Below, in pieces: positions 1-9,871 of a stretch of DNA of 64,000 nt (its first letter is position 1; each line of letters begins with the position of its first letter). The DNA comes from Mesonia mobilis DSM 19841 (GTDB lineage Bacteria; Bacteroidota; Bacteroidia; Flavobacteriales; Flavobacteriaceae): assembly GCF_000423405.1 (NCBI RefSeq), contig NZ_AUHX01000012.1, positions 40,554-104,553 of the forward strand, given 5' to 3'. A model generated the notes under the pieces. The model was given only the letters and a program-made list of their open reading frames with translations, ran no database searches and was not told the origin of the DNA. The position numbers and the translations under genes are program-made.

Positions 1-12
1 AGCTCTTGTTAC

Positions 13-606
13 ATGAAAAAACTTTTACTTCTATTCCCTATTTTGATTTTATTTGCGTTTACTTCTTCAACTACACAAGAAGAACGACATGTGTTCGATA
101 TTATTCATAAAGGAAAAAGTATCGGTACGCTTTACGCTAAAAAAGAACAGGTAGGTTCTAAAACAATTTACAGCAATCGCACCGAAATTGATACTCGAAT
201 TATCGCGAAGATCGAAGTCGATTACAACTATAAAGTTGTTTATGAAAACAGTAAACTATCGCATGCGTATGTTTTGATTTTATTCAACGGAAAAGAAAAA
301 ACCAATACGTATACTGATAAAAATAGTCAGGGTTATATTTTTTATGAAGACGATGAAGAAGAAAACCGAATTCACGAATCGATCACTTACGGAACCGTAA
401 ATTTAATGTTTGAAGAACCTGAAAATATAAATAAAGTTTATGCAGAAGAACACGGAACTTTTCATTCGATAAAAAAAGTTGATTCACATACTTACGAAAA
501 AACTTCTCACAAAGGTAAAACCTCTATTTACAAATATAAAGATGGAGAATTGGTAGAGGCTGAAATAGATGCGGGATTAATAAGTTTTAAGATTGTAGCC
601 AAATAA
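13..606 (+). CDS. Secreted DUF6134-like protein
   Basis: A 197-residue protein of unknown function. The first ~18 residues (lysine pair, then a Leu/Phe/Ile-rich stretch) are a signal peptide, so the mature protein should lie in the periplasm or outer membrane. The rest is beta-strand-rich and hydrophilic, resembling the DUF6134 family of Bacteroidota; that assignment is from memory of the family. The ATG at 13 is the natural start because the signal peptide begins there. The promoter lies outside or at the very edge of the window. It converges on the next gene and both end at a shared hairpin. Confidence 0.6.
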   Translation: MKKLLLLFPILILFAFTSSTTQEERHVFDIIHKGKSIGTLYAKKEQVGSKTIYSNRTEIDTRIIAKIEVDYNYKVVYENSKLSHAYVLILFNGKEKTNTYTDKNSQGYIFYEDDEEENRIHESITYGTVNLMFEEPENINKVYAEEHGTFHSIKKVDSHTYEKTSHKGKTSIYKYKDGELVEAEIDAGLISFKIVAK

Positions 607-641
607 AAAAAACGCCACAAAGTAGGCTTGTGACGTTTTTA
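607..641. terminator. Bidirectional terminator
   Basis: A hairpin with arms AAAACGcCACAA and TTGTGaCGTTTT around the loop AGTAGGC. A-run and T-run flanks let it end transcription from both convergent neighbours. Confidence 0.8.
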
Positions 642-670
642 AGTTTTGGTATTTGGGGTTGTAGTCTATA

Positions 671-1252
671 TTACTTAGTGCTTACACTTTTATAAAAACT
701 TCTGCTATCAGTAAGTACTGCAATCATATAATCTCCTGCCGGTACTTCAGAAAAATCAAAAGTCTTTTTAAGAACTAAATCGCTATTTCTTAAAGAAGAA
801 ACAATTTCACCTTTTGCGTTGTAAACAAAAACTTGCGTATTCTCCTCACTAGGATTAGTAAAAGACAACTTTACTTGATTTTTAACTTGCTTAAAAGTTG
901 GCTTAAAAATAATTTGAGAATCTTTTTTAACAATTACCGAACTATTTTCTTTTACAATCTCTTTAGTATAAATTGTATTAGCATCTTCTAAGTGAAGGTA
1001 ATAAGTACCTTCAGATAATAATTCTAAACTTAAACTCTTTTGAAATTTGTTGCCTAATTGCTCTTCTTTAAAAAGCACTTTTCCATCTACATCTAATAAA
1101 GTTAACATATCTCCTTCTTGAGCATCATTCAACTCTACCATTAAAATTTGATTTTTAGCAACAGCTACATCAAAATTCTTTGCTGCTTGTACATTATTAA
1201 ATCCTAAAACTAATAATAATGTTACTACGATTGTCTTCATTGTTTTCTGCAT
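671..1252 (-). CDS. Secreted protein with C-terminal sorting-like domain
   Basis: A 193-residue exported protein. The N-terminus has a signal peptide (MKTIVVTLLLVLGF then VQAA). Residues ~110-193 have the look of the beta-sandwich found at the C-terminus of type IX secretion cargo or DUF3244-like proteins (VYNAKGEIV, then SEVPAGDYMIAV), but it is not a clear T9SS signal. Another start at 1240 (MKTIVV) would give a more usual signal peptide. There is a 225-bp AT-rich promoter region upstream, divergent from the AraC gene. The function is unknown. Confidence 0.55.
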   Translation of the reverse strand: MQKTMKTIVVTLLLVLGFNNVQAAKNFDVAVAKNQILMVELNDAQEGDMLTLLDVDGKVLFKEEQLGNKFQKSLSLELLSEGTYYLHLEDANTIYTKEIVKENSSVIVKKDSQIIFKPTFKQVKNQVKLSFTNPSEENTQVFVYNAKGEIVSSLRNSDLVLKKTFDFSEVPAGDYMIAVLTDSRSFYKSVSTK

Positions 1253-1477
1253 AATCTTAAGTTTTAATGGTTAATAATTATTTACTTGATTATTACATAC
1301 AAATGTAAGTGCATAAGTAGGAGAATTTTATAACTGAATATACACAAATATGTACTATATTAACCCTTATCTATCACTTAACGTTAATTCAATAGTTAAT
1401 TATAGACATAATAATAGAAGTGCTTTATTTTTATTATTTTCTTAAATTAATGCTTCTATTTTTTAGAGAATCACAAT

Positions 1478-2362
1478 ATGAGTGCGAAAAAAAATTCTAA
1501 GCCAATTTTAGAAAAAGTTGAACCTTTATTTGGGAGTTCTTTTTCTTACAAACATTTTAACCAAGATAACCTGAATAAAAGTGAAAAATTCTGGCATTAT
1601 CATCCCGAGTTAGAATTGGTTTACGTGAATAGAGGTTCCGGTAAACGCCAGATTGGAAGTCACGTTTCTCATTACAGAAATGGAGACCTTATACTTATTG
1701 GCTCAAACTTACCGCATTGTGGTTTTACCGACCAAATGAAAGAAGGACAACAGGAAACGATTATTCAATTTTTGCCAGATTTTTTAGGTCAGTATTTTTT
1801 TGATATTCCAGAAATGTCTTCTGTTAAAAATTTATTTGAACGTGCTGCAAAGGGAATTGTCTTTCACGGGCAAAATAAAAGAACGATCGGCGCTAAAATT
1901 CAAGGGCTTCGTTATGAAGACAGCTATCATAAACTTCTGGGCTTGCTGGAGATTTTGAAGCTTTTAGAAGAGGCCAAAAATTATACGGTTTTAAATGCTG
2001 AAGGTTTTATGCTCGAAACTAAACTTGAAGATAATAACCGCATCAATACTGTTTTTAATTTTGTAAAAGAAGAATTTAAACGTCCCATCCCTCTAGAGGA
2101 AATCGCAGAACTGGTGAATATGACGGTTCCTGCATTTTGCCGCTATTTTAAAAAAATTACCGGCAAAACCTTTGTGCAATTCGTGAATGAATATCGATTA
2201 GCACACGCGGCTAAATTATTGCACGAAAAACAAATTAGCATTACCGATGTTTGTTTTGAAAGTGGTTTTAATAACTTCAGCTACTTCAACAAAAAATTTA
2301 AAAGTCTTACCGGAAAGTCTCCTTCTACTTACAGAAATGAATTAAACTTTAGTATAAGCTAG
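1478..2362 (+). CDS. AraC-family transcriptional regulator
   Basis: A 294-residue regulator. Residues ~20-150 form a cupin-like sensor domain (FWHYHPELELVYV, GDLILIGSNLPH), a fold that usually binds a sugar or other small ligand. Residues ~190-290 hold the two AraC helix-turn-helix motifs (LEEIAELVNMTVPAFCRYFK and ITDVCFESGFNNFSYFNKKF, followed by GKSPSTYR). The length is normal for the family. It is transcribed alone and divergently from the secreted protein at 671-1252, so its target cannot be read from its neighbours. Confidence 0.9.
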   Translation: MSAKKNSKPILEKVEPLFGSSFSYKHFNQDNLNKSEKFWHYHPELELVYVNRGSGKRQIGSHVSHYRNGDLILIGSNLPHCGFTDQMKEGQQETIIQFLPDFLGQYFFDIPEMSSVKNLFERAAKGIVFHGQNKRTIGAKIQGLRYEDSYHKLLGLLEILKLLEEAKNYTVLNAEGFMLETKLEDNNRINTVFNFVKEEFKRPIPLEEIAELVNMTVPAFCRYFKKITGKTFVQFVNEYRLAHAAKLLHEKQISITDVCFESGFNNFSYFNKKFKSLTGKSPSTYRNELNFSIS

Positions 2363-2369
2363 AGTTATA

Positions 2370-2398
2370 AAAAAAACCTCGTAAACGAGGCTTTTAAA
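2370..2398. terminator. Bidirectional terminator
   Basis: The hairpin CCTCG-TAAA-CGAGG is flanked by an A-run and TTTT. It lies between the convergent AraC and TolC genes. Confidence 0.75.
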
Positions 2399-2417
2399 TT
2401 TTTTACAAATAATAATA

Positions 2418-3743
2418 TTATTTCGTAGAGCTTAATAATTGATTTGTGTTGTACAAATACATAGCTTCAGATTGCTCATAAGCAACTCTTGCATTTACCC
2501 AAGTAGCTTCTGCTTCTTCTAAAGACTTCCTAGCATCTAGCAAATCAGTAAGATTTTTAAGTCCACTATCGTAATTATCTTTTTGAGTTTTTAAATTTTC
2601 TTGTGCATATAAAACTCGATCTTTAGCATACTCAATTTGCTTATAAGCGTTTTGTAGATCATACCAGCTTTTCATGATACTTACCGTTAATTGATCTTCT
2701 GCATCTTTTAATTTATTCTCACTAATTTCAACCTCTATTTCTTGTTGCTGAAGTTGCTTTTTCTCACCAGACCACCAAGCAGAAATGGGTATTGTAATAC
2801 TCCCAAATGCAATAGGCTGAATGTCTACTCCTAAATCTCTACTAAAAGAGTCAAACTTTGCAGCACTAACCCCTACTCCAATACTAGGTAATAAGTCTGC
2901 TCGTTCATTTTTTACTTGTAACTTTGCCGCTTCTACCTGTTTTTGTAATAAGCGATACCTATTGTTATCTTGTAAATCTAACTCTGGGTTTTGATAGGTT
3001 AATGCTGGTGATGGTACTGGTTCTTTAAAATTTGCTTGTGCTACCAAAGTGGTATCGTAACTAATACCTGCGAATAATGCTAAATCTAATAAAGCTAATT
3101 TACGTTGGTTAGCTATTTTATTTTCCTGAAACAATACATTGCTTTTTTCTACTTTTACTTGTAATAATTGATTTTTAGCAATGAGTCCCGCATCTAATAA
3201 ATCTTGTTGTTGCTTTAATAATTCGTTTAAATAAATTTTACTACTAGCGATAACTTTTTGTTGCTCTTGCAACTGTACTAATTGCCAGTATTTTGTTTCT
3301 GTTACTAAAACTACAGAGTCTGTAGATTCTTCTGTACTTAACAAACTTGCTTCTTCTTGTATTTGAGCTAATTGATTGGATAAATTCACCTTACCACCTG
3401 CATAAACTACTTGAGATGCCGTGGCAGATATGCTATAAAAGTTATCGAAACCATTGGGTAGAACCCCTACAATAGGTGGTATTATATCGTCAAAGCCATA
3501 GATACCTAATGCCATCGCTTCAACTTCTGGAAAATAATTGGTATAAGCTTCTTTTCTAGCTAATGCTGCCTTTTCTGCTCTAAGCTTTCCGTTTTTAATA
3601 TTTCGACTATAATCTATAGCAGACTTTTTTACTTCGTCTAAATTTAATTCTTGAGCATAGCTAAATGGTACAAATAAAAATGTACATATAAAGAAAAGAA
3701 TAGTCTGTTTTGTAAGAATTATTTTTTTTGATGTTTTCATCAT
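2418..3743 (-). CDS. TolC-family outer-membrane efflux protein
   Basis: A 441-residue outer-membrane channel of a tripartite efflux pump. There is an N-terminal signal peptide ending near FSYAQ. Two long helical repeats of the OEP family follow (residues ~30-220 and ~250-435, rich in Gln, Ala, Glu and Leu), with a typical closing segment (LTDLLDARKSLEEAEATWVNARVAYEQSEA). It is the last gene of the TetR-adaptor-pump-TolC operon and starts immediately after the pump's stop codon. Two adjacent ATG codons (3743 and 3740) can serve as the start. Confidence 0.92.
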   Translation of the reverse strand: MMKTSKKIILTKQTILFFICTFLFVPFSYAQELNLDEVKKSAIDYSRNIKNGKLRAEKAALARKEAYTNYFPEVEAMALGIYGFDDIIPPIVGVLPNGFDNFYSISATASQVVYAGGKVNLSNQLAQIQEEASLLSTEESTDSVVLVTETKYWQLVQLQEQQKVIASSKIYLNELLKQQQDLLDAGLIAKNQLLQVKVEKSNVLFQENKIANQRKLALLDLALFAGISYDTTLVAQANFKEPVPSPALTYQNPELDLQDNNRYRLLQKQVEAAKLQVKNERADLLPSIGVGVSAAKFDSFSRDLGVDIQPIAFGSITIPISAWWSGEKKQLQQQEIEVEISENKLKDAEDQLTVSIMKSWYDLQNAYKQIEYAKDRVLYAQENLKTQKDNYDSGLKNLTDLLDARKSLEEAEATWVNARVAYEQSEAMYLYNTNQLLSSTK

Positions 3744-3744
3744 T

Positions 3745-6700
3745 TTATTCTTTTTCGGTGGTTAAATTTTCATCTTGGTTTTCTTCATTTCTAAAAAATA
3801 ACCAATACAATACAGGTAAAACGTACAGAGTTAATACCATAGAGACCAGAAGACCAAATGCAATTACGGTACCTAATGGTCCCCATAAACTTGATCTACT
3901 TATAATCATAGGGGTAACTCCCACTGCTGCTGCCGATGAGGTTAAGAAAATAGGGCGCATCCTACGTTGTGCAGATTGCATTGCAGCATCCCAAACATTT
4001 TTGCTGTGATGCTCTCTTAATTCATCTGCAAAATCTATGAGTATAATTCCGTTTCTTACCACAATACCACATAGAGCTAATACTCCTAAAAATGAGGTAA
4101 AACCATAAGGGTATTGCATTAATAATAAACCTAATGCAGCTCCTAAAATACTTAGTGGCATCGTCATAAAACTTAAAAATGCGTGTTTAAATGATTTAAA
4201 GTGCCAAATAAGAATAAGGATAATTAAAAGAATGCTTATAAGTAAAGATACTTGCATAGGCACTAAGTTTTCTTGAGACATTTCGTACTCACCACCGTAA
4301 CCAATTTCTATATGTTTGGGTATGTTTAGTTCTTCTAATTTTGGTCTTATTTTATCGAGCACCACATTGGCTACAGCTCCTTTTTCTATATCTACTCGAA
4401 TGGTTAAACATCTTCTACCGTTACGCCTAACTATTTGCTCTTGTTCCCAAGAAGGTTTTACCTCTGCTACCTGTTTTAGGGGAACAATTTTACCTGTGGT
4501 TGGAGAGATTATGGACAATTGATTTAATTCTGAAATACTTTGAGCTTCGCTGTTTTCAGATTTAATTTTCACATTAATTGCATAATCATCTTCGTATAAT
4601 TGAGTAGCTTGCAGGCCTTCCATATTCATAGCAATACTATTACCTATGTCTTCTTTGGTTAAGCCAACTTGAGCTGCTTGATCTTCTTTTATATCTATAC
4701 TTATTGTAGGATAACGCTCTCCAAAATTACTTCTGCTCCAGATAGTTTGAGGTGTTTTTCTTGCCGCATCTATTACTAAATTTCCGTATTCTTGAAGTTC
4801 TTCAATATCATCACCATATAACCTAATTTCTATTGGTGCTGGCTTACTCACCATATTAAGTTGCTTCATACGTAAGTAAGCATTCGGAAACATCTCTGCA
4901 TACTTTTTATCGTATTCTTCTAATAACTCTTCTGTTGCATCATTAGAAGTGGTAGTTACTAATATTTGAGCATAATTTTTAGCTGGAAGATTAGGTGCAT
5001 ATACCATATGAAAACGTGGAGAACTTTCTCCTATAAAACTGGTATAATTTTCTACTCGCTCTTCTTTAGCTAATATTTTTTCAAATTTATTTACAACTGC
5101 TGCTGTTTCCTCTAAATTACTTCCTTGACTTAAAGTTACCTCAACTGCAAATTGATCTCGTTCCACAATAGGAAATAATTCTTGACTTACATTAGAGAAT
5201 AAATAGCCTCCAACTAATACAGCAAGTATTCCTGCCAATACCGTAAGTTTATAATGCTTCATCGCTTTTTCTACTGTTCTGTTGAAAAAGTTTTGAAGAC
5301 GATCTAGCATAGACTTCTTTTTTTGTTTTTCCTGCTCATCTTTATCTGAATGTAAACCTTTCTTAATAAATACCGTATTAAGAAATGGCACCAATAAAAT
5401 CGAAATTGCTAATGATAAAAACAAGGCTATAGAAATGGTAAAAGGAAAAGTACTTAAAAAGTCTTTTGCTGTACCAGACATAAAAAACATTAGCGGAAAG
5501 AAGGTTGCCGAAATAGCTAAAGTAGCTGTAAATACAGAAGGAAATAATTCTTTTGCACTATGGTAGGCGGCATTCCATCTAGATTCTCCTTCATCTAATT
5601 TTTCAATATAATTATCTATCACTACAATAGGATCGTCTACTACAATACCTAATACTACAATTAGCGCAGCTAGTGTTACCGTATTCAACTCCATCCCAAG
5701 CATATACATTACAGCAAGAGTAGCAGAAATGGTAATAGGGATTGTAGCTGCAGCTAACGAAGCTACTCTAAACGGTAAAAGCAACATACATACAATAATC
5801 ACACCCATTAAAGCATAACCAAACTCTTTCATAAAATGACTTATAGAGTGATCTACTGCTACAGGTTGGTCTGCACTTGTACTTATTTCTATATCTGAAG
5901 GTAGCTCTGCTTCTAATTTTGCAAGGTGTTCTTTAACTTCTTCTCCAAACTGAACGATATTATTACCCTTAGCCATTTCAAGAGTAATAATCATAGCTTT
6001 TTCGCCTCCAGTTTGTATAAAAGAATCTGGATCTTCATAAGCTTTTTTTACTTGAGCAATATCGCTAACCTTTACTACATTGCCATTGTCATCGGTTTTA
6101 ACAATATGGTCTGCTACATCTGTTATATCGTGTAAAAATGCATCTAGATGAATAGGCTTATCAAAGTTTGCTTCTTCTAAGGTCCCTCCGGGTAAAATAG
6201 TGCCTCGAGTTTGCAAACTTTGCATAAGCAGGCCTGGACTAATGCCATACTCGGCCAATTTGTTTTGATCTACCTGTATTTCTATTTGTTCGGTAAGGCC
6301 GCCAGAATAACTAATTTTTGCCATATCTTCTATCTGGCGCAAATCGTCTGCTATGTCTTCTACGTGTAACTCAAGGTCTTTATAAGGTCTAGTTTCTGAT
6401 TTTACCGATAAAATCATTGCAGCAGTATTTCCAAAATCGCTGTTTACTACAATCCCTCTTACACCTTTAGGTACAGAACGCTGCTGAAAGACAAAAAGAT
6501 CGTTTTTAAGTTTATTCCAAAATTGTTGTGTTTCGTCTTTACCAACACGGTTTGCTACTTCTAAGTATACATAACTCATCCCATCTTTCGAGTAAGAATA
6601 AGTCTTAGTTTTATCTACCTCGTTAAAAGAAAAAAGATATTTCTCTAATTTAGAAGTAAGCTGTGTTTCTACCTCCTCTGCCGTAGCACCGGGATAAACC

Positions 6701-6858
6701 CCAACTACAAGTCCTGTTCTTATGGTAAAATCTGGAAACTCATTACGAGACATATTAAAAAGTCCAATAAGTCCGATCATCAAAAATGTAAATGCTAGCG
6801 CAATAGGGAAAACTTTGTTCTTCATTCCCCACGCAATAAGATCTTGTTTCTTTTTCAT
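3745..6858 (-). CDS. RND efflux pump, inner-membrane subunit
   Basis: A 1037-residue proton-driven RND permease of the AcrB-like superfamily. It has one N-terminal membrane helix (residues ~12-30), a periplasmic porter domain, a six-helix bundle, a second porter domain and a final helix bundle, matching the usual ~1040 residues. VLGIVVDDPIVVIDNYIEKL near residue 400 matches the TM4 segment carrying the proton-relay Asp pair. It lies between its adaptor and TolC, so the substrate is probably a small molecule that the TetR repressor senses. The metal signature DFGxxxDGAxxxE is absent here, unlike in the pump at 28245-32678. Confidence 0.93.
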   Translation of the reverse strand: MKKKQDLIAWGMKNKVFPIALAFTFLMIGLIGLFNMSRNEFPDFTIRTGLVVGVYPGATAEEVETQLTSKLEKYLFSFNEVDKTKTYSYSKDGMSYVYLEVANRVGKDETQQFWNKLKNDLFVFQQRSVPKGVRGIVVNSDFGNTAAMILSVKSETRPYKDLELHVEDIADDLRQIEDMAKISYSGGLTEQIEIQVDQNKLAEYGISPGLLMQSLQTRGTILPGGTLEEANFDKPIHLDAFLHDITDVADHIVKTDDNGNVVKVSDIAQVKKAYEDPDSFIQTGGEKAMIITLEMAKGNNIVQFGEEVKEHLAKLEAELPSDIEISTSADQPVAVDHSISHFMKEFGYALMGVIIVCMLLLPFRVASLAAATIPITISATLAVMYMLGMELNTVTLAALIVVLGIVVDDPIVVIDNYIEKLDEGESRWNAAYHSAKELFPSVFTATLAISATFFPLMFFMSGTAKDFLSTFPFTISIALFLSLAISILLVPFLNTVFIKKGLHSDKDEQEKQKKKSMLDRLQNFFNRTVEKAMKHYKLTVLAGILAVLVGGYLFSNVSQELFPIVERDQFAVEVTLSQGSNLEETAAVVNKFEKILAKEERVENYTSFIGESSPRFHMVYAPNLPAKNYAQILVTTTSNDATEELLEEYDKKYAEMFPNAYLRMKQLNMVSKPAPIEIRLYGDDIEELQEYGNLVIDAARKTPQTIWSRSNFGERYPTISIDIKEDQAAQVGLTKEDIGNSIAMNMEGLQATQLYEDDYAINVKIKSENSEAQSISELNQLSIISPTTGKIVPLKQVAEVKPSWEQEQIVRRNGRRCLTIRVDIEKGAVANVVLDKIRPKLEELNIPKHIEIGYGGEYEMSQENLVPMQVSLLISILLIILILIWHFKSFKHAFLSFMTMPLSILGAALGLLLMQYPYGFTSFLGVLALCGIVVRNGIILIDFADELREHHSKNVWDAAMQSAQRRMRPIFLTSSAAAVGVTPMIISRSSLWGPLGTVIAFGLLVSMVLTLYVLPVLYWLFFRNEENQDENLTTEKE

Positions 6859-6861
6859 GGG

Positions 6862-7920
6862 TTACTTTGTTCTCAAGGTTATAGGTGTATTATTAGTAAG
6901 TTTATGGTAGCCAGAAGAAATTACTTGATCACCAGCTTTTAAGCCATTCGTTATCGCAATACCTTCATTATACAGATTACCAACTTCTATTAATTGTCGT
7001 TTTGCCGTATTAGAAGTTGGATCTACTAAATACACAAAATGTTCTCCTTTATCTGTAATAGAAACTAAATTGACTGGCAGTATAATTTCTGAATTTTCTT
7101 TTTTAGGCTGCTCTGTTTTTACGTCGGGAAACATAGCCTTACAACTCATTCCTGCTTTTAGTATTCGGTCAGGATTTGGTAAAGTAATTTTTGCCTCATA
7201 TACTGGAGTTTGCTCACCAGTCTGTACCGAAACTTCAGTTAAAACACCGCTAAATTGCTTATTTAAAGCTTCTACTTTTACAACAGCAGAATCACCTTCT
7301 TTAAAGTTATTTACTTCTTGATCTGAAAGCGAAATAACCGCTTGCATTTGATCGGTATCTAGTAATTGTAAAACTGGCATACCAGGACTAGCTACATCTC
7401 CCACTTCCATTAGCTTGGCTCCAATATATCCAGAGAATGGGGCTTTAAGCTGAGTTTTCTTTACATTTTCATAAGCGGCATTGGCTGCTGCTTGTGCTTG
7501 TTTATAATTAGAACGAGCTTCTACCATTCTAATTTCGGCAATGCTCCCTTTTAGATAGACTTCATTAATGCGTGTGTAGTTTTCTTTTGCCAATTCGGCT
7601 TGTGCTCTTTTTGCTTCATATTGTTCTCTATAGCTAGTGGCATCGATGCTCGCTACCAAATCTCCTTTTTGCACATACTCTCCTAAACTTACAGCTATAT
7701 TATTAATGTTTCCTGAAACCTGAAAGCTTAACTGCGCTGTCTTTTTGGCTTTAATAACTCCAGAAAAACGTGAAGATGCTTTTGCTGAAGAACCCGAATA
7801 AGCGCCTACAGTAAGAACTTCAACTGCAATAGGGTCTATACTTTTAGTTGTTTCTTCCTTTTTACATGAAAACAGAATTGAAACAGCTATCAAAAAAATA
7901 AAAATTGAATTATTTTTCAT
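6862..7920 (-). CDS. RND efflux periplasmic adaptor (membrane-fusion protein)
   Basis: A 352-residue lipoprotein linking the RND pump to TolC. The start at 7920 (MKNNSIFIF) is preferred over the open frame to 7977: it gives a proper lipoprotein signal with lipobox LFSC, and it does not run into the regulator gene. The lipoyl/barrel-sandwich half (GNINNIAVSLGEYVQKGDLVA), an alpha-hairpin and the second lipoyl half (QLKAPFSGYIGAKLMEVGDVASPGMPV, shown in part) appear in the usual order, followed by beta-barrel and membrane-proximal domains. It sits 3 bp upstream of the pump gene. Confidence 0.92.
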   Translation of the reverse strand: MKNNSIFIFLIAVSILFSCKKEETTKSIDPIAVEVLTVGAYSGSSAKASSRFSGVIKAKKTAQLSFQVSGNINNIAVSLGEYVQKGDLVASIDATSYREQYEAKRAQAELAKENYTRINEVYLKGSIAEIRMVEARSNYKQAQAAANAAYENVKKTQLKAPFSGYIGAKLMEVGDVASPGMPVLQLLDTDQMQAVISLSDQEVNNFKEGDSAVVKVEALNKQFSGVLTEVSVQTGEQTPVYEAKITLPNPDRILKAGMSCKAMFPDVKTEQPKKENSEIILPVNLVSITDKGEHFVYLVDPTSNTAKRQLIEVGNLYNEGIAITNGLKAGDQVISSGYHKLTNNTPITLRTK

Positions 7921-7940
7921 ATTGAATTGTTTATGTGAAT

Positions 7941-8537
7941 TTACTTTAGAGAATTGATCATTAATTGAGTTATCCACTGTAATTGCTCATTAGGATCTCC
8001 TTTTACAGTTTCGTAAAGAAAAATTTCTTTTTTGATACTTCCGGCAGAAGTAACAATTGCTACCGATAAAAAATGTAATTTTTCTGAGGCAATAGGTTTA
8101 ATTTCATTTTTTTCTATGGCCCACAGCAAACAGTTTTTTATGATTTCTATTTCTTCATCTTTAATTTTTCTAAAAAGATGAACCATAAATTTGGTATCAC
8201 TTTTTATATCTGCTAGCAAATTTTCGTAGGTATCTAAAGCTTCAATCAAGTGGTTTAACCTTCCTTGCGTATAAAGATTTAGATTTTTTTCAATGGTAAG
8301 GTTGGGTGATAATTGTTTAAAGATAACCTCGAGCATATCTTCATAAAAATCTTCGCAAAAAGCTTTAAAAACCGCATCTTTATTTTCAAAATAATAGTAA
8401 AGAGTACTTCTTCCTTTTCCAGAGGCTTTAGCAATTAACTCCATATTGGCTTTTTTAAAGCCGTAATTTTTAAATACAACTTTAGAGGCTTCTATAATTT
8501 GATGTTTTACAGATTCATCTTTTTTAATTTTCGACAT
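7941..8537 (-). CDS. TetR-family transcriptional repressor
   Basis: A 198-residue regulator with an N-terminal TetR helix-turn-helix (residues ~10-58: ASKVVFKNYGFKKANMELIA, then GKGRSTLYYYFENKDAVFKAF) and a helical ligand-binding domain. It is the first gene of the minus-strand efflux operon, 20 bp before the adaptor, an arrangement typical of repressors that control both themselves and the pump. A candidate operator lies about 45 bp upstream. The inducer is unknown. Confidence 0.9.
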   Translation of the reverse strand: MSKIKKDESVKHQIIEASKVVFKNYGFKKANMELIAKASGKGRSTLYYYFENKDAVFKAFCEDFYEDMLEVIFKQLSPNLTIEKNLNLYTQGRLNHLIEALDTYENLLADIKSDTKFMVHLFRKIKDEEIEIIKNCLLWAIEKNEIKPIASEKLHFLSVAIVTSAGSIKKEIFLYETVKGDPNEQLQWITQLMINSLK

Positions 8538-8582
8538 AAACCTTATAAATGTTCATTTTTCGACAAAAATATAAATAATGTT

Positions 8583-8601
8583 TATTCAGAATGAATGAAT
8601 A
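8583..8601. promoter_or_regulatory. Candidate TetR operator
   Basis: TATTCA-GAATGAA-TGAATA is an inverted repeat with 6-bp arms and a 7-bp centre. It lies about 45 bp upstream of the tetR start, where an autoregulatory operator would be expected. The site is inferred from symmetry and position only. Confidence 0.45.
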
Positions 8602-8924
8602 TGGACTTTAACAAAAATTTATTGTGAGTTGAAGTTTACCGTGATAAGTTAGAAAAATTACACTTTGCGCCATTACGCAAGGATGGTTTTTCTGAAGTAT
8701 AAAATGATCAAAATCCTTTTTTAGACGTTCTGTTTTCATGGCTGTTTTTAGAGATAAATTTCATTTAATTTATCTTCAACCAATAATGGTAAAGCGCCAA
8801 TTATTAGCCTTTATGAGTGTTTAAACTTAAGTTTACGTTAAAAAATAAGACTTTACCTTAAAAGAATATCAAAACAGATTAATTTATTTAATTTGGAAAC
8901 ACTTAGATTGAATTTATAATAAGC

Positions 8925-8958
8925 AAAAACCGTTTTGGTACTACCCAAAACGGTTTTT
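8925..8958. terminator. Terminator of the DUF4494 gene
   Basis: Arms AAAAACCGTTTTGG and CCAAAACGGTTTTT form a 14-bp stem with a short loop and terminal A/T runs, about 40 bp past the stop codon of the minus-strand DUF4494 gene. Confidence 0.85.
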
Positions 8959-8997
8959 ATTTTTTTGTTGAAAGATTAATACCACTTTCTAAAATAT

Positions 8998-9552
8998 TTA
9001 TTCAGCAACTAAAGCATCTTCGTTTGCTAAAGCTTCGTCTTCATTATTCTGAAATGGCACAGAATCCTTTAAACGCATAAATTCTTCTACACGCTCTGCA
9101 TCTTCTTCTTCACCTGTAAAATAGGGGAAAACATCCATAATTGGAGATTCAGAAATAGCAGGAATATTATACTCTCCCATCGTATCGCGCATCACGTGAG
9201 TCGTGTTATCGTAAGCTTCTTTTATATCGTTTGCTTGCACTAAAAGATATTGGTTGGTTTTACGCTCTTTACCGCTTTCTTGGTCGTAAGCAATGAGGGC
9301 TATTTTTGCTTTAAACCAACGATCTGCCAGTTCAAACGGATGAATTTCAGCATAATTAGCTACCTTGATATTGGTAATTAAAATCTCTTCACCCTCACTT
9401 AAATACACCGACATTTCTTCGGTAATTCTCTTTTCTGCTTCAGTATACGAAATGGCATCGACCAAAAAAGGTTCTGTTTTTACCTTTCGAGCTCCGGAAG
9501 CTTCATCGGTTTTTCTATATTTCACCTTACATTCATACCAAGTTGCGCTCAT
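8998..9552 (-). CDS. DUF4494 protein
   Basis: A 184-residue cytoplasmic protein of unknown function, recognised by MSATWYECKVKYRK at the start and by the order of segments VDAISYTEAEKRI and EIHPFELADRWFKAKI. This family is common and conserved in Bacteroidota chromosomes. ATG at 9552 is chosen over a TTG nine bases upstream. Before the island inserted, this gene would have been directly downstream of mnmE. It marks the left edge of the chromosome next to the island. Confidence 0.8.
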   Translation of the reverse strand: MSATWYECKVKYRKTDEASGARKVKTEPFLVDAISYTEAEKRITEEMSVYLSEGEEILITNIKVANYAEIHPFELADRWFKAKIALIAYDQESGKERKTNQYLLVQANDIKEAYDNTTHVMRDTMGEYNIPAISESPIMDVFPYFTGEEEDAERVEEFMRLKDSVPFQNNEDEALANEDALVAE

Positions 9553-9686
9553 AATTTTCAATTTTTAGAGCGCCAAAAATACAGTTTCAGCCTTAGCAAT
9601 CAAGTAACATAAAACAATAGATATTCACAATTCTAACTGTGGACTTCTAAATTATTTAAAATGAATTATCTATCAAGAAAATTATT

Positions 9687-9701
9687 TTACTTCCCGATAC
9701 A
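9687..9701. repeat. Left attachment-site repeat
   Basis: TTACTTCCCGATACA is identical to the last 15 bases of mnmE at 41843-41857. It is the displaced copy of the original mnmE end, left when the island inserted. Bases on both sides differ between the two copies. Confidence 0.85.
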
Positions 9702-9827
9702 ATATGTAACTTACCTTATATTTATTAGGGTTAGAGCATTTGGGCAACAAATAGGATACAAAAAACACCCAAAAAGGGTAAATTAAGGGCAATCATTAAT
9801 AAATTCAATTACGAATATAGCATAAAA

Positions 9828-9850
9828 AAACCACTCATAAAGAGTGGTTT
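9828..9850 (-). terminator. Terminator of the DUF6266 gene
   Basis: AAACCACTC-ATAAA-GAGTGGTTT is a 9-bp stem followed, in minus-strand reading, by a T-run. It lies about 22 bp past the stop codon. Confidence 0.75.
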
Positions 9851-9871
9851 CATACATAAAAACATCAACCG

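Larger units (their letters stand above)
8538..8997. other. 460-bp intergenic region
   Basis: It holds a candidate TetR operator at 8583-8601 and the terminator at 8925-8958. The part between ~8640 and 8920 is AT-rich with no convincing open frame or RNA fold that I can see; it could be a decayed gene. Confidence 0.5.
9553..9871. other. Intergenic region across the left island junction
   Basis: This 319-bp stretch contains the DUF4494 promoter side (9553-9686), the 15-bp att repeat (9687-9701), an island-end segment with GGGCAACAAAT/GGGCAA motifs (9741-9793) and the terminator of the next gene (9828-9850). No gene is visible. Confidence 0.6.
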